DNA from: Burkholderia sp. Leaf177
Lineage (GTDB): Bacteria; Pseudomonadota; Gammaproteobacteria; Burkholderiales; Burkholderiaceae
Assembly: GCF_001424345.1 (NCBI RefSeq)
Contig: NZ_LMPF01000004.1
Location: 124,001-188,000 of the forward strand
Direction: 5' to 3'
Length of the DNA: 64,000 nucleotides
The notes beneath the pieces were generated by a model. It did not search any database and was not told where the DNA came from. It worked only from the letters and a program-made list of their open reading frames with translations. This document shows positions 7,834 through 16,428 of this stretch, one piece after another (position 1 is the stretch's first letter; every line of letters begins with the position of its first letter). The translations under genes and the position numbers were made by a program.

Positions 7834-8931
7834 ATGAAATTTGCCATCTCACTGAGCATGGAACGTTTTTCGCCGGAGGACTCCATGTCCACGGCCATGT
7901 CGAACATGCTTGCGCTCGCTCGCATTGCCGATGAAGGCGGTTTCGAGACGCTCTGGACCGCCGAGCATCACACCATCGAATGCACGATTTCACCGAATCC
8001 GTTTTCGATCCTCACGTGGTTGTCGCAGCATACGCAGCGCATCCGTCTCGGCACGGCGACGCTGGTCGCGCCTTACTGGTCGCCAATCCGTCTTGCCGGC
8101 GAAGCCGCGATGTGCGATCACCTGACCGGCGGCCGTCTGGAGTTCGGGATTGCGCGCGGTGCGTATCAGTATGAATTCGATCGCATGGCGGGCGGCATTC
8201 CGCAGCAGGAAGGCGTGGCGTATCTGAAGGAGATCGTGCCGGCCGTGCAGAAGCTTTGGGCCGGCGACTATGCGCACGATGGCCATTACTGGAAGTTCCC
8301 GCTGGCGACATCGGTGCCTAAACCGCTGCAGCAACCTCATCCGCCAATCTGGGTCGCGACGCGTGACCCCGGCAGTTTCGACTGGGCTGTCGGCGTTGGC
8401 GCGAACATCCTGTCCACGCCGTTGTCCGCGCCGCCAGCGGAAGTCGCCGTGCTCGGCGAGAAGTTTCGCAAGGCCGTTGCCGATCACCCTGAACGTCCGC
8501 GGCCGCGTTTCATGATGTTGCGGCGCACATGCGTCTACGATCGTCCCGATGACTGGCAAACCGCTGTGCGCCATAGCGTGGATTTCGGCCGCACGTTCGA
8601 GAACCTGATGCAGAACATTGGCACCGTTACCGATGGTTTCCCCGAGCCCGTGCCCTACGAAACGGTGGCGAATCGAGCGAACTACGACCCGGCGAATATC
8701 CGCGACAACTTGATGTTCGGCACGCCCGAAGAAGTGATCCGCAAGCTGCAGATTTACGAAGACCAGGGCGTGGACCAGTTCTGTCTCGGCCTCTCGTTCA
8801 ACTTGCCGTTCGAGCTTCAGAAGAAGACGCTGCGTCTTTTTATCGATGAAGTCATGCCGCATTTTGCTGCGCGCGAACGGCAGCGCGAGTTGCAACGACG
8901 CGAGCCGAGCGTTGCGGCGGCGGGAGCCTGA
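7834..8931 (+). CDS. LLM-class (bacterial luciferase-like) flavin-dependent monooxygenase
   Basis: A 365-residue TIM-barrel monooxygenase expected to use FMNH2 and O2 on an organic substrate, with reduced flavin coming from the reductase encoded upstream. Typical features: FAISLSMERFSPE start, a TLWTAEHHTIE block near 45-55, RIRLGTATLVAPYWSPIRLA, GRLEFGIARGAYQYEFDRM, and PIWVATRDPGSFDWAVGVGANIL split around the barrel's second half. It is full length. Together with the reductase this forms a two-component monooxygenase. The alpha/beta hydrolase starts 3 bp after its stop, so the two are cotranscribed. The substrate is unknown; N-heterocycles, alkanes, sulfonates and amines are all handled by relatives. 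Confidence 0.88.
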   Translation: MKFAISLSMERFSPEDSMSTAMSNMLALARIADEGGFETLWTAEHHTIECTISPNPFSILTWLSQHTQRIRLGTATLVAPYWSPIRLAGEAAMCDHLTGGRLEFGIARGAYQYEFDRMAGGIPQQEGVAYLKEIVPAVQKLWAGDYAHDGHYWKFPLATSVPKPLQQPHPPIWVATRDPGSFDWAVGVGANILSTPLSAPPAEVAVLGEKFRKAVADHPERPRPRFMMLRRTCVYDRPDDWQTAVRHSVDFGRTFENLMQNIGTVTDGFPEPVPYETVANRANYDPANIRDNLMFGTPEEVIRKLQIYEDQGVDQFCLGLSFNLPFELQKKTLRLFIDEVMPHFAARERQRELQRREPSVAAAGA

Positions 8932-8934
8932 ACC

Positions 8935-9759
8935 ATGGACGACGCGAGTATTGCAACGACGTTCGATGGCCGTGGCATCGCGCTGAATTATCGGCTGGAA
9001 GGGGAGGGTTCGCGCCCGCTGATCTGCATTCACGGCGTGGGTTCGAACCTCGAAGCATGGGAAGGCATTGTCGCGAAGCTGAGAGACACGTTCCGAATCC
9101 TGACGCTCGATCTGCGCGGACACGGCCGTTCGACACTCGTCAAAGGGCGTTATGAAATCGATGACTTCGTGGGCGATGTCCTCGCGCTCGCCGATCACGT
9201 CGGTTTCGAACAATTCGATCTCGCGGGTTTTTCTCTCGGCGGGCTGATTGCGCAGCGCCTTGCGTTGACGCATCCCGGGCGCTTGAAAAAGCTCGTGTTG
9301 TTATCGACCGTTTCCGGACGCACGCCGGAAGAACGCGAGCGCGTCGCGGCGCGACTTGCTGCGCTGCAATCCGGCGACCGTGGTTCGCATTACGACGCTT
9401 CGCTTTCGCGCTGGCTCACCGAAGGTTTCCAGCAGCGCAATCCCGAGCTCGTCGCACGCTTGCGGCAGCGCAACGCCGAGAACGATCCCGATTGTTATGC
9501 CGCGGCTTACCGCGTTCTGGCGCAGACGGATTTCGGCGGGTTCATCGATCAGATCAGCGTGCCGACATTGATCGCAACCGGCGAAGAAGATCAGGGCTCG
9601 AACCCGCGAATGGCGCAGTACATGCATCAGCGCATTCCCAATTCGCAGCTTGAAATCCTGCCCGGCTTGCGTCACTCGATTTTGATCGAAGCGCCAGACG
9701 TGGTTGCCGCAATGATGCGCCGCTTTCTGGCGAGCGATGATCGGGGAGCGCCGCAATGA
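8935..9759 (+). CDS. Alpha/beta-fold hydrolase
   Basis: A 274-residue cytoplasmic hydrolase. The oxyanion segment ICIHGVGSNLEAW is at about 30-42, the nucleophile elbow GFSLGG (Ser about 101) follows, an acid is in TGEEDQGSN, and the catalytic His is in GLRHSILIEAP near 243. It resembles 3-oxoadipate enol-lactonase and related C-C or ester hydrolases. It begins 3 bp after the monooxygenase and overlaps the NIPSNAP gene by 4 bp, so it should act on the oxygenated product, for example by hydrolysing an ester, lactone or amide. The precise bond cannot be inferred. Confidence 0.85.
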   Translation: MDDASIATTFDGRGIALNYRLEGEGSRPLICIHGVGSNLEAWEGIVAKLRDTFRILTLDLRGHGRSTLVKGRYEIDDFVGDVLALADHVGFEQFDLAGFSLGGLIAQRLALTHPGRLKKLVLLSTVSGRTPEERERVAARLAALQSGDRGSHYDASLSRWLTEGFQQRNPELVARLRQRNAENDPDCYAAAYRVLAQTDFGGFIDQISVPTLIATGEEDQGSNPRMAQYMHQRIPNSQLEILPGLRHSILIEAPDVVAAMMRRFLASDDRGAPQ

Positions 9760-10112
9760 TCATTGAAGAGCGAATCTACCGGATCAGGAATGGCCGGATG
9801 GGCCGATACCTGAAGCTCGTGCGCGACGAAGGCCTTGCGATCCAGCAGCCGATCCTGGGCAATTTGATCGGCTACTTCACGACGGATATCGGACCGCTCA
9901 GCCAGGTCACGCACATGTGGGCCTACGCCGATCTCAACGACCGCGCGCGCCGCCGTCAACAACTCGCCGACGACCCAAGATGGCAGGAATTCCTGCCGAG
10001 GCTGTCGGAGAACATCGAGCAGGCGGAAAACAGGATTCTCGTGCCGACCGACTTTTCACCGTTGCGGCATCTGCCCGTTTCCGCCGGCTCTTCAGAGGAG
10101 AAGATGCTATGA
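9756..10112 (+). CDS. NIPSNAP-family protein
   Basis: A 118-residue small dimeric alpha+beta-barrel protein. The IIEERIYRIRNGRMGRYL start and the THMWAYADLNDRARRRQQL core, ending WQEFLPRL, are characteristic of NIPSNAP. Members often sit in catabolic operons but their chemistry is poorly defined. It shares ATGA overlaps with the hydrolase before it (9756-9759) and the ABC ATPase after it (10109-10112), placing it firmly in the operon. Confidence 0.85.
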   Translation: MIIEERIYRIRNGRMGRYLKLVRDEGLAIQQPILGNLIGYFTTDIGPLSQVTHMWAYADLNDRARRRQQLADDPRWQEFLPRLSENIEQAENRILVPTDFSPLRHLPVSAGSSEEKML

Positions 10113-11302
10113 CTGAGCGCTTGAAGATCGAGCACTTGTACAAGGTGTTCACGGACAAGCCCGAGAAGGCGCTGGCCATGCTCAAAGCCGGCAAGAGCAA
10201 GTCCGAAGTGCAGGAAACGCTGGGTCACGTGGTCGGTCTTGACGACGTATCGCTCTCCATTCCGTCCGGCGCCATGTACATGATCATGGGCTTGTCCGGC
10301 TCCGGCAAGTCCACGCTCGCGCGCTGTATCAATCGCCTGAACGAACCGAGCGCGGGAAAGATCCTGCTCGACGACCAGGACATTTGCACGCTCGATGAAG
10401 CCGGTCTTCGCGATGTACGCCGCAAGCGGATATCGATGGTCTTCCAGCATTTCGCGCTGTTGCCGAATCGTCGCGTGATCGAGAACGTCGAGTTCGGGTT
10501 GAAGCTGCGTGGCATGTCCGCAGCCGATCGCCGCAAGCGCGCGGAAGAGGTGCTGAACGTGGTGGGACTTGCGCGCTGGGGTTATCACATGCCGCACGAA
10601 CTCAGCGGCGGCATGCGTCAACGCGTGGGCCTCGCTCGCGCGCTTGCAACCGATGCCGACGTCCTCATCATGGACGAAGCCTTCAGCGCGCTCGATCCGC
10701 TGATTCGCACCGAGATGCAGGACGAATTGCTGCGGCTTCAGCGCACGTTGAACAAGACCATTCTGTTCATCACGCACGACTTCCAGGAAGCGCTGAAGCT
10801 CGGCACGCGCATCGCGATCATGTCCGAAGGCAAGCTGGTCCGCGAAGGCACGCCGCAGTCCATCGTGCTCGAACCGGGCAGCGATTACGTCGCGGCATTC
10901 ACGCGCGAAGTCGATCGCGGCAGATTGTTCGACGCCGGTTCCGTCATGACATCGCTCTCCGCGGTTTTGCGGAGCCCCAACGGCATCCTCATGGGCGACG
11001 CTTCCGGCCAGCCCGGCCCGGGCTTCCTGCTCGATACCGACGAACGCATTCTCGGCACCGTGACCGCGTGGGAGATGGAACAGGCGCGTGGCGGCGGCAG
11101 CATGCCCCGGCCCGACACGCGTTTCACTTGCGTGCCCGCGCACACCAAACTTGTTGATGTCGCCGGCAGTTATCAGCAGGATAAGCACGGCGGCCCGATC
11201 GGCGTAATCGATGACACCGGCCGCCTGATCGGCCGTCTGGAAGCAGGGCAGATCCTTGCCCGAATCGGCGCTGCGGGCGCCATGGGAGCACGCCATGTTT
11301 AA
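10109..11302 (+). CDS. Glycine betaine/proline-type ABC transporter ATP-binding protein (ProV-like)
   Basis: A 397-residue ATPase energising an importer at the inner membrane. Walker A is GLSGSGKST near 63-71, the signature is LSGGMRQRVGLARAL, Walker B is VLIMDEAFSALDP, and the H-loop is ITHDF. A C-terminal tail of about 120 residues resembles the CBS-type regulatory region of quaternary-amine ATPases (TIGR01186 type). The ATG at 10109 overlaps the NIPSNAP stop; a longer frame upstream is only read-through. It overlaps the permease gene by 8 bp. The true substrate may be a catabolic one, not an osmoprotectant, given the neighbours. Confidence 0.85.
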   Translation: MTERLKIEHLYKVFTDKPEKALAMLKAGKSKSEVQETLGHVVGLDDVSLSIPSGAMYMIMGLSGSGKSTLARCINRLNEPSAGKILLDDQDICTLDEAGLRDVRRKRISMVFQHFALLPNRRVIENVEFGLKLRGMSAADRRKRAEEVLNVVGLARWGYHMPHELSGGMRQRVGLARALATDADVLIMDEAFSALDPLIRTEMQDELLRLQRTLNKTILFITHDFQEALKLGTRIAIMSEGKLVREGTPQSIVLEPGSDYVAAFTREVDRGRLFDAGSVMTSLSAVLRSPNGILMGDASGQPGPGFLLDTDERILGTVTAWEMEQARGGGSMPRPDTRFTCVPAHTKLVDVAGSYQQDKHGGPIGVIDDTGRLIGRLEAGQILARIGAAGAMGARHV

Positions 11303-12224
11303 AGCCGACGATCTCGCAGTCTTGCCGATCGGCGATTGGATCCAGCACGGCGTCCAATGGATCGCGCAGAACCTGCGGCCAATGTTTCTCGTCATCAAGT
11401 GGCCCGTCGAGCGCTTGCTCACCTTCAACGACACCGTGCTTCACGCCGTCCCGTTTCCGCTGATGCTCGTGCTCATGTTCCTGCTTGCCTGGCGTCTCGC
11501 GAGCATGGGCGTCGCGCTCTTCAGCGTGTTGGGACTCGTCCTCATTGCCGCGATGGGCGTGTGGGCGCAAGCCATCACCACGCTGTCGCTGATTGCGACG
11601 GCCATTGTGTTCTGCGCGTTGATCGGCATACCCATCGGCATCTGGTGCGCGCGCAGCGACCGCGTGTGGCGCATCGTGCGGCCCGTGCTCGACATCATGC
11701 AGACCACGCCGACGTTCGTGTATCTCGTGCCCGTGGTGATGCTGTTCGGCGTTGGCACCGTGCCCGGCGAAGTTGCCGTCGTGACCACCGCGATGCCGCC
11801 GCTGATCCGCTTCACGCATCTCGGGATTCGGATGGTCGAGCATGAAATCGTGGAAGCGGGTCTCGCGTTTGGCGCCGATCGTCGCCAGCTCTTATGGGAA
11901 GTGCAATTGCCGCTCGCCATCCCGACCATTCTCGGTGGCCTGAATCAGACCGTGCTCACCGCAATGGTCATGTCGGTTGTCATCGCGATGATCGGCGCCG
12001 AGGGTCTGGGTCTGGTCGTGCTTCAGGGACTCGGGCGGCTGGATGTCGGACAGGCGGCGATTGGCGGCATCGCAATTGTGTTGCTCGCAATGATGCTCGA
12101 TCGCATCACGCAGAAACTGGCGCAATCGAAGGGCGGAACGCGTAGCGCGTTGCTGCCGGTGTTGATGCGGTTTGTCCGCGGCGAGCGGGTGCCGAGGAAC
12201 GCGGAAGCCAAGAAAGCATTGTGA
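11295..12224 (+). CDS. Glycine betaine/proline-type ABC transporter permease (ProW-like)
   Basis: A 309-residue inner-membrane permease with about six to seven hydrophobic helices. The cytoplasmic EAA loop, EAGLAFGADRRQLLWEVQLP, contacts the ATPase. The LDIMQTTPTFVYLVPVVMLFG segment split around residue 140 is the ProW hallmark. The start is taken at ATG 11295, just inside the ATPase stop; an in-frame ATG 13 codons earlier would lengthen the overlap. It works with the ATPase before it and the binding protein after it. Confidence 0.87.
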   Translation: MFKADDLAVLPIGDWIQHGVQWIAQNLRPMFLVIKWPVERLLTFNDTVLHAVPFPLMLVLMFLLAWRLASMGVALFSVLGLVLIAAMGVWAQAITTLSLIATAIVFCALIGIPIGIWCARSDRVWRIVRPVLDIMQTTPTFVYLVPVVMLFGVGTVPGEVAVVTTAMPPLIRFTHLGIRMVEHEIVEAGLAFGADRRQLLWEVQLPLAIPTILGGLNQTVLTAMVMSVVIAMIGAEGLGLVVLQGLGRLDVGQAAIGGIAIVLLAMMLDRITQKLAQSKGGTRSALLPVLMRFVRGERVPRNAEAKKAL

Positions 12225-12310
12225 GTTTTGAAGTCAGGCAAAAATCAGGCAAAACCCAGGCGCGTCCGGCCGAGAGCCGGATGATCGAACGATCACGATA
12301 GAGGAATTTG

Positions 12311-13348
12311 ATGAGACCATTTGCATGGGCAGGACGGGCGCTCGCAGTCGCGGCGGTAGTGGGTTTGACATCGGCGAGCGTGGGTGCATTCGCCGATACG
12401 TTGCCGGGCAACGGCAAGACCGTTCGATACGCACAAAGCGATAGCCTCGGCGGCAATTACGTCGCCGCGCAGATCGTGATGAAAGCCATGAAAGCGCTCG
12501 GCTACGACGTCAAACTCAGCACGATGAACACCACGCTGTTCTTCCAGGCCGCGGCGCAAGGCGACGTCGATCTCGCCACCGATGTCAATTTCCCGCAGCG
12601 CGAACCCGGCTTCAGGGCAGTGGAAAAGCAGGCGGAAATCGTGGGCGGCGGGATGATCGTGGGTGGCGGCATCAATGGTTATCTCATCGATAAAAAGACC
12701 GCGCTGGCCCACAACATCACGAGCCTTGAACAGATGAAAGACCCGAAGATCGCGGGACTTTTTGGCAGCGACGGCAAGGCTGAACTCATCAGTTGCGATC
12801 CGGGCTGGAGTTGCGGCGACGTGGTCGATTACCAGATCGACAAGTTCGGGCTCAAGCAGACGGTGCACGCGGTGCGCGGCAAATACGAAGCGTTGATGGT
12901 CGATGCCGTCACGCGCATCAAGGACGGCAAGCCGGCATTCTTCTACGCGTGGAATCCGTCATGGACCACGAACGCGCTCGTTCCCGGCAAGGACGTCGTC
13001 TGGCTGCCGACGCCCAGCGATGCGCTGCCGCCGAATGTTCCGAACAAGGCATCGGCGCTTGTGAACGGCGTGGAAGGATGCGCGGGCGGGGCGAATCCGT
13101 GCCGCATGGCGATGTCATCGTGGAACTGGGGATCGGTTGGCAACAAGGAGTTTATTGCCGCGAATCCGGCGGTGAAGACGCTGATTGAGCAGATCAAATT
13201 CCCGGGCAAGACGTGGTCAGGTTGGGAATACGCGATCAGTAAAAATGGGGGTTCATCGACCTTGATCAACAAGCTCGCCGATGAATGGATGGCGGGGAAC
13301 AAGCCGCAGTTTGATCAATGGGTGGCGACCGCCAGCAAGGTGCATTGA
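12311..13348 (+). CDS. Periplasmic glycine betaine-type substrate-binding protein (ProX-like)
   Basis: A 345-residue secreted binding protein. A signal peptide ends near residue 28 (AFA|D). The mature part follows the ProX/OpuAC pattern: VRYAQSDSLGGNYVAAQIV, a VDLATDVNFP hinge, and many tryptophans (CDPGWSCGD, YAWNPSWTTNA, VVWLP, SSWNWGSV, WSGWEYA) able to build an aromatic cage for a quaternary ammonium. GAGG lies upstream of the ATG at 12311, which is preferred over the adjacent TTG. It is separated from the permease by 86 bp and ends the island. A cationic N-methylated ligand is likely but unproven. Confidence 0.85.
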   Translation: MRPFAWAGRALAVAAVVGLTSASVGAFADTLPGNGKTVRYAQSDSLGGNYVAAQIVMKAMKALGYDVKLSTMNTTLFFQAAAQGDVDLATDVNFPQREPGFRAVEKQAEIVGGGMIVGGGINGYLIDKKTALAHNITSLEQMKDPKIAGLFGSDGKAELISCDPGWSCGDVVDYQIDKFGLKQTVHAVRGKYEALMVDAVTRIKDGKPAFFYAWNPSWTTNALVPGKDVVWLPTPSDALPPNVPNKASALVNGVEGCAGGANPCRMAMSSWNWGSVGNKEFIAANPAVKTLIEQIKFPGKTWSGWEYAISKNGGSSTLINKLADEWMAGNKPQFDQWVATASKVH

Positions 13349-13375
13349 GCGGATTTTTCGCTGGCTGGAAATGAA

Positions 13376-13405
13376 AAAGGGCTCAGCTTTCGCTGAGCCC
13401 TTCTT
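13376..13405. terminator. Bidirectional terminator between the binding-protein gene and tRNA-Lys
   Basis: A 9-bp perfect stem (GGGCTCAGC with GCTGAGCCC) is flanked by A5 on the left and a T-rich stretch on the right, so it can end the plus-strand catabolic operon and the minus-strand tRNA transcript. Confidence 0.8.
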
Positions 13406-13410
13406 GTCTT

Positions 13411-13486
13411 TGGTAGGCCGTACGGGATTCGAACCTGTGACCAACGGATTAAAAGTCCGCTGCTCTACCAGCTGAGCTAACGACCC
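13411..13486 (-). tRNA. tRNA-Lys(TTT)
   Basis: A 76-nt cloverleaf reads on the minus strand. It starts GGGTCGT, has the D-arm TAGCTCAGCTGG, an anticodon loop CTTTTAA giving TTT, the T-arm GGTTCGAATCC, and an encoded 3' CCA. The 7-bp acceptor stem includes two G-U pairs. It lies between a bidirectional terminator and the cpoB terminator. Confidence 0.97.
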
Positions 13487-13575
13487 AAAGAGCCGAAATT
13501 ATAGTCACAGCGGCCGCAGGTTGTCAACGCCGCGTAAAAATCCGTCGCGTATCGAAACGAACAAAAGTAGCCAAA

Positions 13576-13613
13576 AATCAAAGAAAAAGCCCGTAGCAAC
13601 TACGCTACGGGCT
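13576..13613 (-). terminator. Terminator of the tol-pal operon
   Basis: The stem AGCCCGTAGC/GCTACGGGCT with a 6-nt loop is followed, on the minus strand, by a T-rich run (CTTTTTCTTTG). It sits about 55 bp after the cpoB stop. Confidence 0.85.
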
Positions 13614-13668
13614 CCTTCACGAGAGGCGCGAATTTTGGCCGCGAGGCAATGCCAAGCGGCCCTGACGC

Positions 13669-14430
13669 TTACTTCACTTGCGACATCTTGCTTTCAGCCG
13701 ACTGCGCGGCTTCAGTTCCACCGTACTGCGAGATGATCTGTTCCAGCGTCTTCTTCGCAGCGGGTTTCTGACCCTGCTCGATCTGGTTATTCGCGATTGC
13801 GAGCAGCGCGTCGGGCGCCCGCGGATGCGTCGGGAAATTCTTCACCAGATTTTGCCAGGTCGCGGTCGATGCCTTGTAATCGCGCAACGCATACTGCGCG
13901 TTGCCCAGCCAATACTGCGCGGTCGGCTGATACGGACTTTGCGGATACTTCGCAACGAACGTCTTGAACGACGCCGCCGCATTCTTGAAGTCACCGTTGC
14001 GAAACTGCGTCGATGCCGCGTTGAACGAATCAGTCTCACCGGGCTGCACCGTACCCTGCACGCCATCCACCGTCTGCTGCTGCGGCTCGAGCTTCTTCAA
14101 CCGGCCATCGAGGTCGGCGTAATAGTCCTTCTGCTGCTTCTGCAACGTGGTCAGCTGGTTGGCCAGATCCTCGTTCTGGCCACGAAGCGTCGCGACCTGC
14201 TGATTCAACTGGTCAAGACGATTCTGCTGATCGAGGATAGTGCGCTGAGCCGAGGACAACTGGCTCGCCAGACCGTCTGTTTTCGTGCGCAGATCGAGTA
14301 CGGCCTTGCGCGCTTCGTTGTCATCGAACAATGCTGCATGCGCCGATCCGCCGACCACGGCCGAGCCCAGCAAACAAGCAACTGCGACCGCGCGCAGCGA
14401 AGGGAAGCGATACAACATACGGCGACTCAC
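13669..14430 (-). CDS. cpoB: Tol-Pal system protein YbgF/CpoB
   Basis: A 253-residue periplasmic protein that coordinates Tol-Pal with peptidoglycan synthesis during constriction. A signal peptide (ends AHA near 33), a coiled coil at about 40-115 (RTKTDGLASQLSSAQRTILD), then TPR repeats in the last 120 residues (AASFKTFVAKYPQSPYQPTA, YWLGNAQYALRDYKAS). It is the last gene of the tol-pal cluster, 15 bp after pal, and is followed by a strong terminator. Length and order match the family. Confidence 0.93.
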   Translation of the reverse strand: MSRRMLYRFPSLRAVAVACLLGSAVVGGSAHAALFDDNEARKAVLDLRTKTDGLASQLSSAQRTILDQQNRLDQLNQQVATLRGQNEDLANQLTTLQKQQKDYYADLDGRLKKLEPQQQTVDGVQGTVQPGETDSFNAASTQFRNGDFKNAAASFKTFVAKYPQSPYQPTAQYWLGNAQYALRDYKASTATWQNLVKNFPTHPRAPDALLAIANNQIEQGQKPAAKKTLEQIISQYGGTEAAQSAESKMSQVK

Positions 14431-14445
14431 CCGTGACTGGTTCTA

Positions 14446-14952
14446 TTACTGTTGATAAGCGAGATCGGCGCGGCGGTTTTGTGCCCACGACGATTCGTCA
14501 TGACCGGTAGCCTGCGGCTTTTCCTTGCCCAGACTCACGGCTTCCATTTGCGTGTCGGCCACGCCCAGCAGCGACATTGCACGACGCACAGCTTCAGCAC
14601 GCTTCTGGCCCAGCGCCAGGTTGTACTCGCTCGTGCCGCGTTCGTCGGTGTTGCCCTGGATCAGGACATGACGGTCCGGATGGCTCTTCAAATACTGCGC
14701 GTGTTGCTGCAACAGCGGCTGGTAGTCATCACGAACTGCATAGCTGTCGAAGTCGAAGTAAATGCTGCGCTTCGCCAGCGGGCTGTTCGGATCGTTCAGC
14801 GGATCGACGTTGACCTGTTGAACTGCGTTCGCGTCGGGTTGCGTGCCGATCGCGCCTTTGTTTGCACCTTCATCCAGCTTGACGCCTGAATGACATGCGG
14901 CCAATGCACCGACCATCGCCACTGCAAAGCCGATACGAATTTTAGACATCAT
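14446..14952 (-). CDS. pal: Peptidoglycan-associated lipoprotein Pal
   Basis: A 168-residue outer-membrane lipoprotein. Lipobox LAAC places the acylated Cys at about residue 20. The C-terminal OmpA-like domain binds peptidoglycan (IYFDFDSYAVRDDYQPLL, then VLIQGNTDERGTSEYNLALG and RRADLAYQQ). It pairs with TolB in the periplasm to anchor the outer membrane. GGAG stands 7 bp before the first of two tandem ATGs. It sits between tolB and cpoB. Confidence 0.97.
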   Translation of the reverse strand: MMSKIRIGFAVAMVGALAACHSGVKLDEGANKGAIGTQPDANAVQQVNVDPLNDPNSPLAKRSIYFDFDSYAVRDDYQPLLQQHAQYLKSHPDRHVLIQGNTDERGTSEYNLALGQKRAEAVRRAMSLLGVADTQMEAVSLGKEKPQATGHDESSWAQNRRADLAYQQ

Positions 14953-14997
14953 GGTTACTCTCCTTGTGTGTTGCTGCTTAAAGTTATTGCATCAGAT

Positions 14998-16293
14998 TTA
15001 TTGCATGAACGGACCCCAGGACGGCTCGCGTACGCTGCCCCCCTGAAGCGACAAGACTTGCCGCGTACGACCATCGGTCGACACGGCTGCCAACACGCCA
15101 CGCCCGTTCACCTGGGTGGCGTAGAGGATGTACTGACCATTCGCCGCGAAGCTGGGCGATTCGTCATGCGTGGTGTCGGTCAGACCCGTAGCTGTACCGG
15201 ACGCGAGGTCCAGCAGATACAGCTTGAAGCCGCCGCCAACGCGCGAAATGTACGCGACTTGCTTGCCGTCCGGGCTCACTCGCGGGCTGGTGTTGTAGCT
15301 GCCCGTGAATGTGACGCGCTGTGCCGTGCCGGCGCTTTCGCCGTTCGCCGACATCTTGTAAATCTGGGGCGCGCCGCCTCGGTCGCTCGTGAAATAAATC
15401 GAATTGCCATCAGGAGAGTAAGCCGGCTCTGTGTCGATTGAGCTGCCGGTCGTCAGGCGGCGCAAACCGCTGCCGTCTGCGTTCACCTGGAATATCTGCG
15501 TGTTGCCGGTGGTGGAGAGGGCGACCGCGAGCTTGCGGCCGTCCGGCGACCATGCCGGTGCACTGTTATTGCCCTTCTGATTCGATACGATCACGCGTTT
15601 GCCCGTCGGCAAATCGTGGATATAGACAACGGGCTTTTTCTTTTCGAAAGAAACATACGCCACCTTGGTGCCGTCAGGCGACCAGGCCGGCGAGATGATC
15701 GGCTCGGGGCTGGAGAGCGCAATGCGCGCGTCCTGGCCGTCGGAGTCGGAAATCTGCAACTGGTAACGCCCGCCGGTCTTGATCACGTAAGAAAGCCGTG
15801 TCGCGAACACGCCGCGCCCGCCGAGCAACTTTGCATAGATGTAGTCGGCAACCTTGTGCGCGCTCATGCGCAGGCCGCTTTCCGGGCTGACGAGCGAAAG
15901 GCCGCCGAGGCTTTCCTGCTTAACCGTGTCATACAGGCGGAAGCGCACTTCGAACTGGCCATTCGGCAGTTTCGTCACGCTACCCGATACAAAAGCGTCC
16001 GCGCCCTTGGCCTTCCAGCTGCCGAGATCGACGGAATCCGTTTCCGATACCGGCGTGCCGCCCGCGTCGACATTCGTGAACTTGCCGCTACGCTGCAGAT
16101 CCTGACGAATGATCGCGCTGACCTGCTGCGGCGAATTCGCTTCGTTGGCGAAAGTCGCGGTGGCGATAGGAAACTGAGTCGAACCCACGCCAGTCACGAG
16201 CACGTTGAGTTGCGCCTGCGCGGCGGACGTTCCCACGGCGATCAGGCAGGAGGCAACAAGCGTTTTCAGGCCAAGCTTCGTCATCAAACTCAT
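14998..16293 (-). CDS. tolB: Tol-Pal system beta-propeller protein TolB
   Basis: A 431-residue periplasmic protein: signal peptide to about residue 27 (AQA|Q), an N-terminal alpha/beta domain, then a six-bladed propeller whose PD40 repeats are visible as [44 protein letters not shown] and [14 protein letters not shown]. TolB binds Pal and TolA. It lies 135 bp downstream of tolA and 45 bp upstream of pal. It has full length and all blades. Confidence 0.97.
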   Translation of the reverse strand: MSLMTKLGLKTLVASCLIAVGTSAAQAQLNVLVTGVGSTQFPIATATFANEANSPQQVSAIIRQDLQRSGKFTNVDAGGTPVSETDSVDLGSWKAKGADAFVSGSVTKLPNGQFEVRFRLYDTVKQESLGGLSLVSPESGLRMSAHKVADYIYAKLLGGRGVFATRLSYVIKTGGRYQLQISDSDGQDARIALSSPEPIISPAWSPDGTKVAYVSFEKKKPVVYIHDLPTGKRVIVSNQKGNNSAPAWSPDGRKLAVALSTTGNTQIFQVNADGSGLRRLTTGSSIDTEPAYSPDGNSIYFTSDRGGAPQIYKMSANGESAGTAQRVTFTGSYNTSPRVSPDGKQVAYISRVGGGFKLYLLDLASGTATGLTDTTHDESPSFAANGQYILYATQVNGRGVLAAVSTDGRTRQVLSLQGGSVREPSWGPFMQ

Positions 16294-16428
16294 GTATCTG
16301 ATTCCAAAAAAGCAGTATTTAAACTATTGACGGCTGCACAACAGACCGCCAATCGCACAATTCGTTCCCAATCTTCACACAATGGGCCGAACGTCCCAAA
16401 AATGTCTCACTTTGCCGTCCAAATCCGA

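Noticed and set aside
13411..13486. Genomic island insertion at tRNA-Lys
   Set aside because: No direct repeat of the tRNA 3' end and no integrase was found; the tRNA is flanked by the tol-pal operon and a terminator.
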